DNA of 64,000 bases from assembly GCA_017937485.1 (NCBI GenBank), contig JAGBDN010000024.1, positions 1-64,000 of the forward strand. Direction: 5' to 3'. This document shows positions 17,830-26,976 of the stretch, piece by piece. Made by a program: the position numbers and the translations under genes. This DNA comes from Thermoguttaceae bacterium (GTDB taxonomy: Bacteria; Planctomycetota; Planctomycetia; Pirellulales; Thermoguttaceae). The notes under the pieces are model-generated. The model searched no databases. It saw only the letters and a program-made list of their open reading frames with translations, and was not told where the DNA came from. The number at the start of each line of letters is the position of its first letter. Position 1 is the first letter of the stretch.

Positions 17830-18039
17830 AAACGACGGTCGGCGTTCGACCGCCCGTCGCGTCGCCGACGTTCTTCGACGCGTTCCATTATAACAGGAAA
17901 ATCGCGTCGACGGCGCCCCGGTTTGGCCCAAAATCGCAAATTTTTGCAAAAAAACGTCAAAATTTCGTCCGCATATCGTCATTTTTTCCCCTATATTAAT
18001 GCGTCGCGCTCCGGCGACGCGTTCCCAACGAGGCTTCCT

Positions 18040-19233
18040 TTGTCAACCAACGCCCCCCCGTCTTTCTTTATTTACCTAACTTGCCAACGCGGCGCCGAAC
18101 CGGCGTTGAAGAAGGAAATGGAAAAGCGGCGCCCGAACTACCGCTTTTCTTACTCGCGCCCCGGTTTTTTGACCTTCAAGCTCCCGGAGCCGGAGTCGCT
18201 CGAGAAGCGGCTCGCGCTCGACGTGCCGACGTTGCGAACGGTTTTCGCCCGCTCCTGCGTTCATTCGCTCGGGAACGTCTTCGCGAAAAACTGCGCCGCG
18301 CCGGACGGTTCGTTCGACGTCGCGGCGGCGGTCGCGAAAGTTTGGGAACTCGCGGCGTTAGAATTTGGCGAAGACGCGCAAAATAGGCGAACTTTCGGCG
18401 GCGCTTCGAACGCTCCGGCGCCGACGCTCGCCCGAATCCACGTTTACGAACGCGACCGTTTCGCCGTCGGGACGCGCGGTTTCGAACCCGGGTTGACGCC
18501 CCTTGCGTTCGACCTGCACCGCCGAATTTACGACGGCGCCCCGGAGCGGTTCCGCGCCGCGTTCGGGCCGAACGCCGACCGCCTCGACGCGCCGGGCGAA
18601 CCGGGCGAAATCTGCCTCGACGTCGCCGTCGTCGACGAAACCGAATGGCGAATCGGTTTTCACCGCGTTTCGGACGTTCACTCGCGCTACCCCGGCGGCC
18701 TGTTCCCGCTCGAACTCCCGACCGACGCGGCGTCGCGAGCGTTTTTGAAGTTCGAAGAAGGGCTCCGTTGGGCGGGCTTTCCGATCGGCGTCGGCTCGCG
18801 TTGCGTCGACGTCGGCGCTTCTCCGGGCGGCGGTTCGCAAGCGCTCTTGGCTCGCGGCGCGGAAACGTTCGGCGTCGACCCGGCGGAAATGGACCCGCGC
18901 GTCTTGGCGCACCCGAATTTTACGCACCTTCGCGGCAAAATCAACCAAATCAAACGCAAGACGTTCCGCAAGTCGCGCTGGTTCCTGACCGATATGAACG
19001 TCGCGCCGAACTACGCCCTCGACGCGCTGGAGGAAATCGTCGGTCGCGGCGACGTCGCGGCGCGGGGCCTCCTCTTCACGTTGAAATTTTTCGACTGGAA
19101 CCTCGCCGACCATATCCCGGAATACTTGGCGCGCGTCAAGAGTTGGGGTTTCAATCGGGTGAAGGCCCGCCAGCTCCAATACAACCGTCAAGAGATTATG
19201 GTCGCGGCGCTGAAAAAGCCGTTCCATAAATAA
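18040..19233 (+). CDS. RlmM/FtsJ-type 2'-O-ribose RNA methyltransferase
   Basis: A 397 aa S-adenosylmethionine-dependent enzyme, probably acting on rRNA. An N-terminal RNA-binding (THUMP-like) part leads to the Rossmann domain with CVDVGASPGGG at about 255-265. The K-D-K-E tetrad of FtsJ enzymes can be traced: Lys in the preceding helix region, Asp in FLTDMN (about 316), Lys in FTLKFF (about 347), Glu in NRQEIMV near the end. The layout is that of E. coli RlmM (YgdE), which modifies C2498 of 23S rRNA. The start is a TTG with ACGAGG upstream; an upstream in-frame ATG overlaps the -10 box. The target base is inferred from family only. Confidence 0.8.
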   Translation: MSTNAPPSFFIYLTCQRGAEPALKKEMEKRRPNYRFSYSRPGFLTFKLPEPESLEKRLALDVPTLRTVFARSCVHSLGNVFAKNCAAPDGSFDVAAAVAKVWELAALEFGEDAQNRRTFGGASNAPAPTLARIHVYERDRFAVGTRGFEPGLTPLAFDLHRRIYDGAPERFRAAFGPNADRLDAPGEPGEICLDVAVVDETEWRIGFHRVSDVHSRYPGGLFPLELPTDAASRAFLKFEEGLRWAGFPIGVGSRCVDVGASPGGGSQALLARGAETFGVDPAEMDPRVLAHPNFTHLRGKINQIKRKTFRKSRWFLTDMNVAPNYALDALEEIVGRGDVAARGLLFTLKFFDWNLADHIPEYLARVKSWGFNRVKARQLQYNRQEIMVAALKKPFHK

Positions 19234-19570
19234 CGGTTCGCGTCCGAATTCGAAAAGCGTCGCCCGGCGGCGCCAAGCGGAGGCGTTTATACGGATTATA
19301 ACGGCGCGGCGCGGAAAGCGTTTCCGGAAAAACGCGCTTCCGTCGCCGCGCCCCCCTGTCGAACGCCGCCAAACGGGTTATAATTAGCGAAATACGGAAA
19401 TTATTGCGGAATCGACAAGCGTAAACTTCCGCCGTTTTGCCTATTTTGAAACGGGCGAAGCGTCCGACGCCGCGTTTTGAGCCGTCGTTTGCGCAAGAAA
19501 GCGACGCCGTTTTCCGTTTTTGCCGCGTTAAAATCCGCCGTTCGACAGACTTCGATTATTGGGACAGATT
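19234..19570. other. intergenic region upstream of prs
   Basis: A 337-base gap. A TATAAT box (19379-19384) stands out but its -35 partner is poor. The motif TTGCCTATTTTG near 19437 resembles AT-rich words seen in several other gaps. No gene or RNA is recognised. Confidence 0.4.
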
Positions 19571-20545
19571 ATGGACACGTTAAAGGTATTTTCCGGAACC
19601 GCCAATCCCGCGCTGACTGAAAAAATTTGCAATTACCTCGGTTTGGCGCCGGGTCATATCAGCGTTCAAAAGTTCCCCGACGGCGAGTCCTTCTGCCGCA
19701 TTGAAGAAGACGTCCGCGGCAAGGACGTTTTTATCGTCCAATCGACGTGCCGTCCGGTCAACGACTCGCTGATGGAACTCTTGGTGATGATCGACAGCTT
19801 CCGCCGCGCGAGCGCCGGTCGCATTACGGCGGTCATTCCTTACTTCGGGTACGCTCGTCAAGACCGCAAAGACGAAGGCCGCGTTCCGATCACCGCGAAA
19901 CTGGCCGCGAACCTCCTCGAATGCGCCGGGGCGAACCGCGTCGTTTCGATGGACTTGCACGCCGCGCAAATCCAAGGTTTCTTCGACATTCCGCTCGACC
20001 ATCTCTCCGCGTCCCCGGTTTTGGACGACTACATTATGAGCCTCGGTTACGCGCCGGAAGAATGCGTCGTCGTCAGCCCGGACGCCGGAAGCATTAAGCG
20101 CGCGGTCAAACACGTTACGGCGCTCGGCGGCAGCTTGGCGATCATCGACAAACGTCGCCACAGCGGCGAAGAAGTCGAACAAGCGCACCTGATCGGCGGC
20201 CCGATCGAAGGTCGCGTCGCGTTCCTTTTCGACGATATGATCAGCACCGGCGGTTCGATCTGCGGCGCGGCTCGCGTCGTCAAGGAAATGGGCGCGACGA
20301 AAGTCTTCGTCGCCGCGTCGCACGGGATTCTTTGCGGCCCGGCGATCCAACGCATCGAAGAAGCGCCGGTCGAAAGCGTCGTTCTTTCGGACACGATTCC
20401 GCTCCTTCCGGAACACGAAATCCCGAAAATTAAGGTTCTTTCCTGCGCGGAAGTCCTCGGCGAAGCGATCAAACGCATCCACTGCAACCAATCGGTCAGC
20501 CAAATTTACAAGAACTTCAAATCGAACGTCGGCCAATACTTCTAA
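19571..20545 (+). CDS. prs: ribose-phosphate pyrophosphokinase
   Basis: A 324 aa enzyme making PRPP from ribose 5-phosphate and ATP, the entry point for purine, pyrimidine, His, Trp and NAD synthesis. The family landmarks are present: FPDGESFCRIEEDVRG near 33-48, the ATP-site YFGYARQDRKDEGR near 95-108, and the PRPP-binding loop FDDMISTGGSI near 220-230. Length equals the class I enzymes (about 315 aa). The ATG at 19571 is used; a TTG four codons upstream is possible. Confidence 0.96.
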   Translation: MDTLKVFSGTANPALTEKICNYLGLAPGHISVQKFPDGESFCRIEEDVRGKDVFIVQSTCRPVNDSLMELLVMIDSFRRASAGRITAVIPYFGYARQDRKDEGRVPITAKLAANLLECAGANRVVSMDLHAAQIQGFFDIPLDHLSASPVLDDYIMSLGYAPEECVVVSPDAGSIKRAVKHVTALGGSLAIIDKRRHSGEEVEQAHLIGGPIEGRVAFLFDDMISTGGSICGAARVVKEMGATKVFVAASHGILCGPAIQRIEEAPVESVVLSDTIPLLPEHEIPKIKVLSCAEVLGEAIKRIHCNQSVSQIYKNFKSNVGQYF

Positions 20546-20750
20546 TCGCCGCCGCGACGTCGGGAAAGTTTGCGCGACCTTCCCAAGTTAACGTCGAACC
20601 TTGAAGTTCGTTCCGTCCGTTCGACGGCGGCGAGCAAAACGTTCGCCGCCGCAAGGCGTTTTATCGTCGCGTCGCGCTGAAATTTTCGCTCTTTTCGCGA
20701 GAAAATTCGAGCGCGGCGGCGCTTTCGCCGATAATAATCGAAAACACGTT

Positions 20751-20783
20751 AAACGCAAGCGTTCGCGTCGGGCGCTTGCGTTT
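20751..20783 (+). terminator. terminator-like hairpin between prs and hemB
   Basis: AAACGCAAGCG (20751-20761) pairs perfectly with CGCTTGCGTTT (20773-20783), about 205 bases after prs. A second GC-rich hairpin, CGGCGGCGA/TCGCCGCCG, lies at 20625-20651 without a T run. No gene lies in this 309-base gap. Confidence 0.6.
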
Positions 20784-20854
20784 CGTTCGTTAGTTTCCGA
20801 CGCGTTTTTCCGCCTCGACGCCGCCGCGCGCCGACCGGCTTTAAGGAGCGTTTT

Positions 20855-21877
20855 ATGTCCGATACGACGTTTTCCGGCGCGTTTCCCGCCGCTCGTTTGC
20901 GCCGTCTCCGTTATCATTCCGGCGTCCGTCGCCTGACCCGCGACACGATTCTTTCCCCCGACCGCTTCATTTTGCCGCTTTTTGTTCGACCGGGCGTCGG
21001 CGTCCGCGTTCCGATCGGCGCTATGCCGGGCCAATACCAGCTTTCGATCGACGAGTTGGTTAAGGAAGTCAAGGAAATCGAGAAGCTCGGAATCGGCGGC
21101 GTGATGCTCTTCGGGATTCCGGAAACGAAAGACGCGGTCGGCTCCGACGCGATGTGCGAACACGGAATCGTCGCCGAAGCGATTAAGGCGCTGAAAGACG
21201 TCGTCGGCAAGGACTTCTTGGTCATTTCCGACGTCTGTTTCTGCGAATACACCGACCACGGCCACTGCGGCGTCCTGAAAAAATGCGGCCCCGGCGAAGC
21301 CGATTGGGACGTCGACAACGACGCGACGCTCGCGAACCTCGTCAAGCAAACGGTCGCGCAGGCGAAATCGGGCGTCGATATGGTCGCGCCGAGCGGCATG
21401 ATGGACGGCATGATCGGCGCGATTCGTCGCGGGCTCGACGAAAACGGCTTCGAACGGATTCCGATCATGAGCTACGCGGCGAAGTACGCGAGTTCCTTCT
21501 ACGGCCCGTTCCGCGAAGCCGCCGAGAGCGCGCCGCAGTTCGGCGACCGTCGCTCGTACCAAATGGATCCCGCCTCGGCGCCGGGTCAAGCGATGCGGGA
21601 AATCGAACTCGACGTCGCGGAAGGCGCCGACATTATTATGGTGAAACCGGCGCTTCCGTACCTCGACATTATCCGAATGGCGAAAGACCGCTTCCCGGGC
21701 CTGCCGCTCGCCGCGTACAACGTTTCGGGCGAATACAGTATGACGAAAGCCGCCGCCGCGAACGGTTGGATCGACGAACAGCGCGTCGTCTTGGAGACGC
21801 TGACCTCGATTCAGCGCGCCGGAGCGACGATTATCCTCACCTACTGGGCGAAAGACGTCGCGAACTGGCTCGCGTAA
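20855..21877 (+). CDS. hemB: delta-aminolevulinic acid dehydratase (porphobilinogen synthase)
   Basis: A 340 aa enzyme condensing two 5-aminolevulinate molecules to porphobilinogen in tetrapyrrole synthesis. The zinc-site cysteines are present in DVCFCEYTDHGHCG (about residues 126-139), so this is the Zn-dependent type. The two Schiff-base lysines are in YAAKYASSFYGPF (about 208) and MVKPALPYLDI (about 262). AAGGAGC precedes the ATG. No other hem genes adjoin. Confidence 0.97.
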   Translation: MSDTTFSGAFPAARLRRLRYHSGVRRLTRDTILSPDRFILPLFVRPGVGVRVPIGAMPGQYQLSIDELVKEVKEIEKLGIGGVMLFGIPETKDAVGSDAMCEHGIVAEAIKALKDVVGKDFLVISDVCFCEYTDHGHCGVLKKCGPGEADWDVDNDATLANLVKQTVAQAKSGVDMVAPSGMMDGMIGAIRRGLDENGFERIPIMSYAAKYASSFYGPFREAAESAPQFGDRRSYQMDPASAPGQAMREIELDVAEGADIIMVKPALPYLDIIRMAKDRFPGLPLAAYNVSGEYSMTKAAAANGWIDEQRVVLETLTSIQRAGATIILTYWAKDVANWLA

Positions 21878-22275
21878 GCGCCGCGACTTTGCCAATTTAG
21901 CCAACCCAACAGGCTCAACCGTTTTAGCTAATTTCGCCAAGTTCGCAAGCGCGACCGTTTCCGCCCGTTTATCCGACCGAAACGGTTCGGCGATTTAGCG
22001 ATTTCGCCCCGCCAACCGACGCGGCGTCTTCTCTCGGAGGCGCCGCGCTTTCCAACGCTCAAGCGTTCGTCGAAATCGGCGGACGCTTTTTTCTTTTCGC
22101 TCTTCCTCCTATTTTACGCCGTTTTCCTATCTTCGCAATTTCCCCGTTCGCGTCGCCTTATCTTTCTTACCTATTTCGCGCCGTTTCCTTACTTCCGTTA
22201 TCCTTGTTATTCCAACGCTTCGGCGACGGCGCGTCGTTTTTTTTCGCAATTTTTTGAAATAAGCGGCTTTTTTTC

Positions 22276-22304
22276 TTGCTTTTGAGAACGGATATATATA
22301 TTAT
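22276..22304 (+). promoter_or_regulatory. promoter of the SMI1/KNR4 gene
   Basis: TTGCTT (22276-22281), 17-bp spacer, TATTAT (22299-22304), in the only long A/T alternation of the area. The preceding part of the 516-base gap (21878-22275) is T- and C-rich, with repeated words like CCAATTTAGCC and CTATTTTACGCC and no gene. Confidence 0.55.
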
Positions 22305-22393
22305 ACGTTAGAGTTAGCGACGCCGCGACGCTCTTCCCGCGCCGTTTGCCCTCCTTCTTTATTTTCTCTATTTTTCCGAAAGGAGCCGCCTCA

Positions 22394-22969
22394 ATGCAAT
22401 ACCGCTTCGAAGATTTGGTCGAATTGGTCGAGTTGAACCCGCAATTTTTTCAGGTTTCCACCGAACGCGGCGGAATCGCCGAAATGACCGACAATCCGCC
22501 CGGCGCGTCCGAAGAGTCGATTTTGGCGGCGGAGGCGGCGCTCGGCGTCAAGTTCCCGTCCGACTTCCGTCGTTATTTGGCGAAATGGGGTAATTTGGGT
22601 TGGGACGGGCAAGAGTTTTGCGGGATCGTCGACGACAACGCGGCGTCCGGATGGCCGGGCTTAGTGTTCGCGACGCAAGACGTCCGCGAAAATGGCGCGC
22701 TTCCGGAAAATTACGTCGTTATCGTCAACGAAGACGGCGACGAGTATATTTGCGTCGACGTCAACCAACCGGAAGGCGCGATCGTTACTTGGGATTTCTT
22801 CGCGCAAGAACTCATCGACGACTGTTATTACCAACCCTCGAGTTTCGTCGATTATTTGATCAACGAGTTCGTTTCGCAAGCGGAAGAAACCGAAGAGGAA
22901 GTCGGCGAGCCAATCCGCTGGCCCGCGTCGATCGACCCGAGCGTCGACCCTTACGCGGACGCCGACTAA
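22394..22969 (+). CDS. SMI1/KNR4 (SUKH superfamily) protein
   Basis: A 191 aa acidic soluble protein. The SUKH fold is recognised from GASEESILAAEAALGVKFPSDFRRYLAKWGNL: helix, VKFPSDFRRYL and a following Trp/Gly turn, near residues 38-68. In bacteria such domains are often immunity proteins against contact-dependent or polymorphic toxins, but stand-alone copies are common and often have no known partner. No toxin gene adjoins it here. AAAGGAG precedes the ATG at 22394; an upstream codon at 22346 has none. The C-terminus is strongly acidic. Confidence 0.75.
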   Translation: MQYRFEDLVELVELNPQFFQVSTERGGIAEMTDNPPGASEESILAAEAALGVKFPSDFRRYLAKWGNLGWDGQEFCGIVDDNAASGWPGLVFATQDVRENGALPENYVVIVNEDGDEYICVDVNQPEGAIVTWDFFAQELIDDCYYQPSSFVDYLINEFVSQAEETEEEVGEPIRWPASIDPSVDPYADAD

Positions 22970-23021
22970 GAAGACGAAGAAGACTAAAACGACGCTGAAG
23001 AAACGCGCCCCAACTCAACGA

Positions 23022-23054
23022 AAAAAGCGTTCGCCCCGACGACGAACGCTTTTT
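23022..23054. terminator. bidirectional intrinsic terminator
   Basis: AAAAAGCGTTCG (23022-23033) pairs with CGAACGCTTTTT (23043-23054), 12 bp perfect, nine-base loop. It lies between the convergent SMI1/KNR4 (+) and BASS symporter (-) genes. Confidence 0.88.
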
Positions 23055-23087
23055 CTCTTTTTACTGTTTTGCCTATTTTACGCCGTT

Positions 23088-24215
23088 TCACGCGGTTTCG
23101 TCCGGCGCTTCGTTCGTTTTCGTCGTTTCGACGTCCGTCCCAACCGCTCCAACCGCGCCGCCGTCGCCGTTGTTGCGCTCTTGCCGCTCCGTCCAAATTC
23201 GGAACGCTTGCGCCAAAATAATCCCGGTCGCCATACAGCCGAACGTGTACGACGCGCAGAAAAGGGACGCTTCCGGCAGGTCGGCGAAGTACCGCGCCGC
23301 CAACGCCGTCCCGAGTCCGGCGTTCTGCATACCGACTTCGATCGTCAGCGCCCGGCGCATTCCGCCGTCGAGCCCGATCGCCGCGCCGCCGAAATAACCG
23401 GCCAGGTACCCGCCGACGTTCAAGAACGCGAACGCGCCCAAAAGCGCCGGAGTCAACGACGATAAGGACGCGGCGTTTTTCGCGACGACCGCCGCGATAA
23501 TCCAAATAATCGCAATATTTGCAACGATTTCCGCGAACCGTTCCGCGCTCCTTTGCCACCAGCCGAAAAGTCGCGAAAGCCCGAACCCCAGCCCGACCGG
23601 CGCGACGACGGTTATCAAGAGATTCAGCATCACGTCGCCGACCGGAAGCGAAATTTTTTCGCCGCTCAAGAACAACGCCAACGTCAACGGCACGACGACC
23701 GGCGAAAAGAGCGTCGCCGACGTCGTCAGCCCGACCGAGTAGCTGACGTTCCCCCGCGCCGTCAGCGTCAAGACGTTCGACGCCATCGCGCCCGGCACGC
23801 ACCCGGCCAAAATCGCGCCGACGAACGCTCCGCCCTCCAAGCCGAAGAGCTTCGCCGCGCAAAACGCCAACGTCGGCATCGACAAATATTGAATCGCCGT
23901 CCCGCCGAGCGTCTTCGGCCAACGCTTCGCGACCGCTTTCACTTCGTCGAACGGCAAGAGCGAACCGACCGCCGTCATCGTTACAAAAATCAGCGTCGAC
24001 ATGCCGTTCGCCGTCAGCAAAAACGGATTCGGGCCCGATTCGCCGACCCAACGCGGCCAAAAGTACGCGACGACGCACGTCGCGATCAACCAAAGAAGCA
24101 AATATTTCGCCAAAAGACGCTTAAACAGACCCATCGCCGCGCTCGATTCGTTCGGAATTTCGCCGCCGAACGCGTTTTTCGCCGCCTTCGCCGCGTCGCG
24201 TTCCGCCGCCGTCAA
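23088..24215 (-). CDS. bile acid:sodium symporter (BASS) family transporter
   Basis: An integral membrane protein of up to 375 aa with about nine to ten hydrophobic segments. Family hallmarks are GCVPGAMASNVLTLTARGN in the first half and EVGMQNAGLGTALAARYF in the second, which form the crossed helices and Na+ sites of BASS proteins. Homologues import bile acids, pyruvate, pantoate or other organic anions with Na+. The substrate here is unknown. The 24215 start is a TTG without a clear ribosome site; the ATG at 24134 (MGLFKRLLAKYLL) would give 348 aa and is an equally good choice. Confidence 0.85.
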   Translation of the reverse strand: MTAAERDAAKAAKNAFGGEIPNESSAAMGLFKRLLAKYLLLWLIATCVVAYFWPRWVGESGPNPFLLTANGMSTLIFVTMTAVGSLLPFDEVKAVAKRWPKTLGGTAIQYLSMPTLAFCAAKLFGLEGGAFVGAILAGCVPGAMASNVLTLTARGNVSYSVGLTTSATLFSPVVVPLTLALFLSGEKISLPVGDVMLNLLITVVAPVGLGFGLSRLFGWWQRSAERFAEIVANIAIIWIIAAVVAKNAASLSSLTPALLGAFAFLNVGGYLAGYFGGAAIGLDGGMRRALTIEVGMQNAGLGTALAARYFADLPEASLFCASYTFGCMATGIILAQAFRIWTERQERNNGDGGAVGAVGTDVETTKTNEAPDETA

Positions 24216-24383
24216 GAAAAACTCGACGGCGCCGCGACTAAAAATCGGTTTCTCGCTCGAAAACGAGCCGATTTTCCTTCGTCGCCGCGCCGTTTGCCTT
24301 CGAGAAACGCCGCTAAACTCGCCGTCTCTCGTTCATCTTCGCTAATTACGCTATTTTATCAACGCGCTTTCCGCTTCGTTCGC

Positions 24384-24704
24384 TCAGTCGCGAGCGCGGA
24401 TCGCCGAACCGGTCAAGCCGGAGTACGAAACGCGGTCTTCCGGATGCCAAAGCGGAAGGCCCTTGCGGACGCGTTCGGCCAAAACTTGCACCTTCGCCGG
24501 AGAACCGGCCGGAGCGTCGGTCGGGCAGAACTCGTCGGTAACGACCGGAACGAAATCTTCGTCGTGCCCGGTTTCCATAATCGCGTCGAACACGTTGCGG
24601 TTGCGACGTTGCGGCTCTTCGCGGCACGCTTCGGCGATCAATTGCATTTCCTCGTACGAGCCGAATTCTTGCGGACGTTTGGTTTCTTCAGAACCGTTCA
24701 ACAT
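24384..24704 (-). CDS. small conserved-type hypothetical protein
   Basis: A 106 aa soluble, slightly acidic protein that I do not recognise. It starts MLNGSEETKRPQEF, has a central helix with EACREEPQRRNRNVFDAI and ends with LPLWHPEDRVSYSGLTGSAIRARD. The excellent GAGGAG site 8 bases before the ATG and normal codon use make it a real gene. No transmembrane or Cys motif is present. It lies downstream of an unusually long predicted leader. Confidence 0.65.
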   Translation of the reverse strand: MLNGSEETKRPQEFGSYEEMQLIAEACREEPQRRNRNVFDAIMETGHDEDFVPVVTDEFCPTDAPAGSPAKVQVLAERVRKGLPLWHPEDRVSYSGLTGSAIRARD

Positions 24705-25130
24705 AATTCTTGCTCCTCAAAACAAAATATTCGTTAAAACTCAAGACGTTTTCACGCAAAAACGCTCTCGTTATATTTACTTTTTATCTTCAGCGGTTGC
24801 GCTCCGCTCGTTTCTTTCTTCCAACCGTCGTTTCGCCGACGCTCGGTTCAATATGCGAAAGTCAAGCGGCGTTTCTCTTGCGCTGCGTTGCCGCGCAACG
24901 TTCGCCGCGCGACGAAAAATTAAGAAACGCTCGTCGTTCCGTTTAATTCGAAATCGACTCGATAAAATCTCTCGACAGAGCGAGAAAGCCGACGCAAAGA
25001 ACGTCTTCTTCTCTCGTTTGAAGTCGCGTCGCGCCGACTTTTGCCTCTTCGAACGCTCGCGCGCTTTTAATCGCTAGGAAGCGTCAAAGAAGGGAGAGCC
25101 AAAAACCGCGCGAGCATTCGACGTTGTTTT

Positions 25131-25158
25131 ATTATACACAAGCCCCCGACAATTACAA
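25131..25158 (-). promoter_or_regulatory. promoter with a long leader before the 106-aa gene
   Basis: On the minus strand TTGTAA (25153-25158), 16-bp spacer, TATAAT (25131-25136), a near-consensus promoter. The next start codon downstream is at 24704, so the leader is about 420 bases. I see no reading frame of quality in 24705-25130. Several short hairpins are possible. Confidence 0.65.
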
Positions 25159-25314
25159 GCGTTTTTCTTGCTCTCTTGGAAAGATTTTCCAAAAAAATAT
25201 TGCTCCCTCGGCAAAATATCAACTTTCCAAGTAGGAATTCTACGTTTCCACCGCGCGTTGTTTTTCCGTTTTTTTCTCGTCGGGAGCCGTTTTTTTCCCG
25301 GTTTTTTCCCGGTT

Positions 25315-26703
25315 TCACATCGTCCGTTCGTCGTCTTTTCCCATCGCGATTTTCGAATACAACATCCGTTGGCTCCGGTAAAGCCCGACGCGCCCGGAAG
25401 TCGCGAACCCGACGCCGCACACAATCGCGAACAAGACGGCGTTTTGCGCTCCGAACAGTTCGACGCTCAAGACGATCGACGTCAACGGACAATTCGTCGC
25501 GCCGCAAAAAACGCCGATCATTCCAAGAGCGGCGCCGAGCGTCGGATCGATCCCCAACAACGTTCCGGCGGCGCACCCGAACGTCGCGCCGACGGCGAAA
25601 ACCGGCACGATCTCGCCACCTTTGAACCCGGCGCCAAGCGTCAGCGCGGTCAAAATAGTCTTCCAAAAAAACGCGCTTGAAGCGGAACGTCCGGCCAACG
25701 CCTCTTCGACAAGCCGGATTCCCGTCCCGTTGTAAACGTTCGTCCCGAGCGAAAGCGTCGCGACGATAACGCAAAGCGCCCCGAACGCGACGCGAAAATA
25801 ATCGTTCGGAAATCGCGCGAAAAACGACCGCGTCGTCCCCCGAACCGCCGCGCAAAAGAAAACGCAAACCGCTCCGCAAAGCGCGCCGAAAAGAAGCGCC
25901 TTCCCGACCAAGGCGACCGACGTTTCCGGAAAGTCCGGCAGTTCGTAATAAAACGGCTTCAACCCCAACGACGCCGGTATCGCGCTCCCGACCAACGCCG
26001 CGATCAACGCCGGCAAAAGCGCCGGATAATAAACGACGCCGACGCAAGCGATCTCCAACGCGAAAACGGTCGCCGCCAACGGCGTCCCGAAAACCGCCGC
26101 GAAACCGCCGCTCATCCCGCAAAGAATCGCGATTTTAAGAGCCGTCGCGTCCAAACGAAAAAGACGTCCGGCCCCCAATCCGACGCAGCCGCCCAACTGC
26201 AGCGCCGCCCCCTCGCGCCCCGCCGAACCGCCGCAAAATTGCGTCAGCGTCGACGTCAAGAAAATCAACGGGCCCAACCAAAGCGACGCCTTTTTCTCCG
26301 AAGTCAGCGACGCGACGACGCGATCCGTCCCCGCGTCGACCGAAAGCCGCGCCGCGTTGTAAAGAGCGACGATCGCCAAACCGACCGCCGGTAAAAAAAG
26401 AAGCGCCCAAGGAAAACCGCCCGCGTAATTCGCCGCGAAAGCCCGACTCGCCGCGTTCATCGACGCTTGAAACGCCGCGCCGACGACGCCGGCCGTCAAA
26501 CCGACTCCCACCGCGAAAAGAACTTCCCGCCCCAACGTTTCCAAACGACGCCCGGCTCGCCGCGTCGACTCCCCCTCGCGACGCAACGTTTCTCGCGCCC
26601 GTTCGAGCGGCGTTTTGTCCCGCTCCGAACTCGACGGCGGCGACGCGTCTTTAAGCCCGGACAGTCGAGCGCGAAGCGTCTTTTTTTCCTTGTTTAATTT
26701 CAT
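25315..26703 (-). CDS. CLC-family ion antiporter, fluoride-type (CLC-F-like)
   Basis: A 462 aa membrane protein with the CLC fold. The gating-glutamate motif is GGSAGREGAALQLG (Glu near residue 160). The helix-N motif reads GAGFKGGEIVPVFAVGATFG (about 350-370), and ATNCPLTSIVLSVELFG follows. In chloride-type CLCs helix N carries GGIFAP-like sequence. A GGExxP motif and GREGx in place of GKEGP are features I associate with the F-/H+ antiporter branch. No CBS domains are present. Fluoride export is therefore the preferred guess, though chloride transport is possible. No crcB-type riboswitch consensus was seen upstream. Start ATG at 26703, weak ribosome site. Confidence 0.75.
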   Translation of the reverse strand: MKLNKEKKTLRARLSGLKDASPPSSSERDKTPLERARETLRREGESTRRAGRRLETLGREVLFAVGVGLTAGVVGAAFQASMNAASRAFAANYAGGFPWALLFLPAVGLAIVALYNAARLSVDAGTDRVVASLTSEKKASLWLGPLIFLTSTLTQFCGGSAGREGAALQLGGCVGLGAGRLFRLDATALKIAILCGMSGGFAAVFGTPLAATVFALEIACVGVVYYPALLPALIAALVGSAIPASLGLKPFYYELPDFPETSVALVGKALLFGALCGAVCVFFCAAVRGTTRSFFARFPNDYFRVAFGALCVIVATLSLGTNVYNGTGIRLVEEALAGRSASSAFFWKTILTALTLGAGFKGGEIVPVFAVGATFGCAAGTLLGIDPTLGAALGMIGVFCGATNCPLTSIVLSVELFGAQNAVLFAIVCGVGFATSGRVGLYRSQRMLYSKIAMGKDDERTM

Positions 26704-26791
26704 CTCAAACGTTTTTTAATTTCAACGCCTTCGCGCCCCGCGCCGCCCGACGACGTTCGACGGGCTCGGCTCCGCGCCGCCAAGCCAATAC

Positions 26792-26819
26792 AATATACAA
26801 ACTTTTCTCAACCTGACAA
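26792..26819 (-). promoter_or_regulatory. promoter of the CLC-type gene
   Basis: On the minus strand TTGTCA (26814-26819), 16-bp spacer, TATATT (26792-26797), about 90 bases before the ATG. Confidence 0.7.
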
Positions 26820-26947
26820 GCCCCCGCAAAGCGCCTCTTTTTTCCTTTTTTTCCTCTTCGCGCGCCGAAACGCGAAGGGCGTCGAGCGCGCGACCAAAAA
26901 AATTTGCAAAAAAATCGATAAAAATTAGAGAAATTTCCGGTTGCCCC

Positions 26948-26976
26948 TTGAAAATGCCCGCGCGAAAAAATACAAT
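26948..26976 (+). promoter_or_regulatory. promoter of the URO-D family gene, long leader
   Basis: TTGAAA (26948-26953), 17-bp spacer, TACAAT (26971-26976), leaving a leader of about 255 bases to the ATG at 27241. The whole gap 26704-27240 holds two divergent promoters and no supported gene. Confidence 0.65.

Noticed and set aside
26704..26791. Fluoride riboswitch before the CLC-type gene
   Set aside because: The short leader shows no match to the conserved crcB-motif ends.
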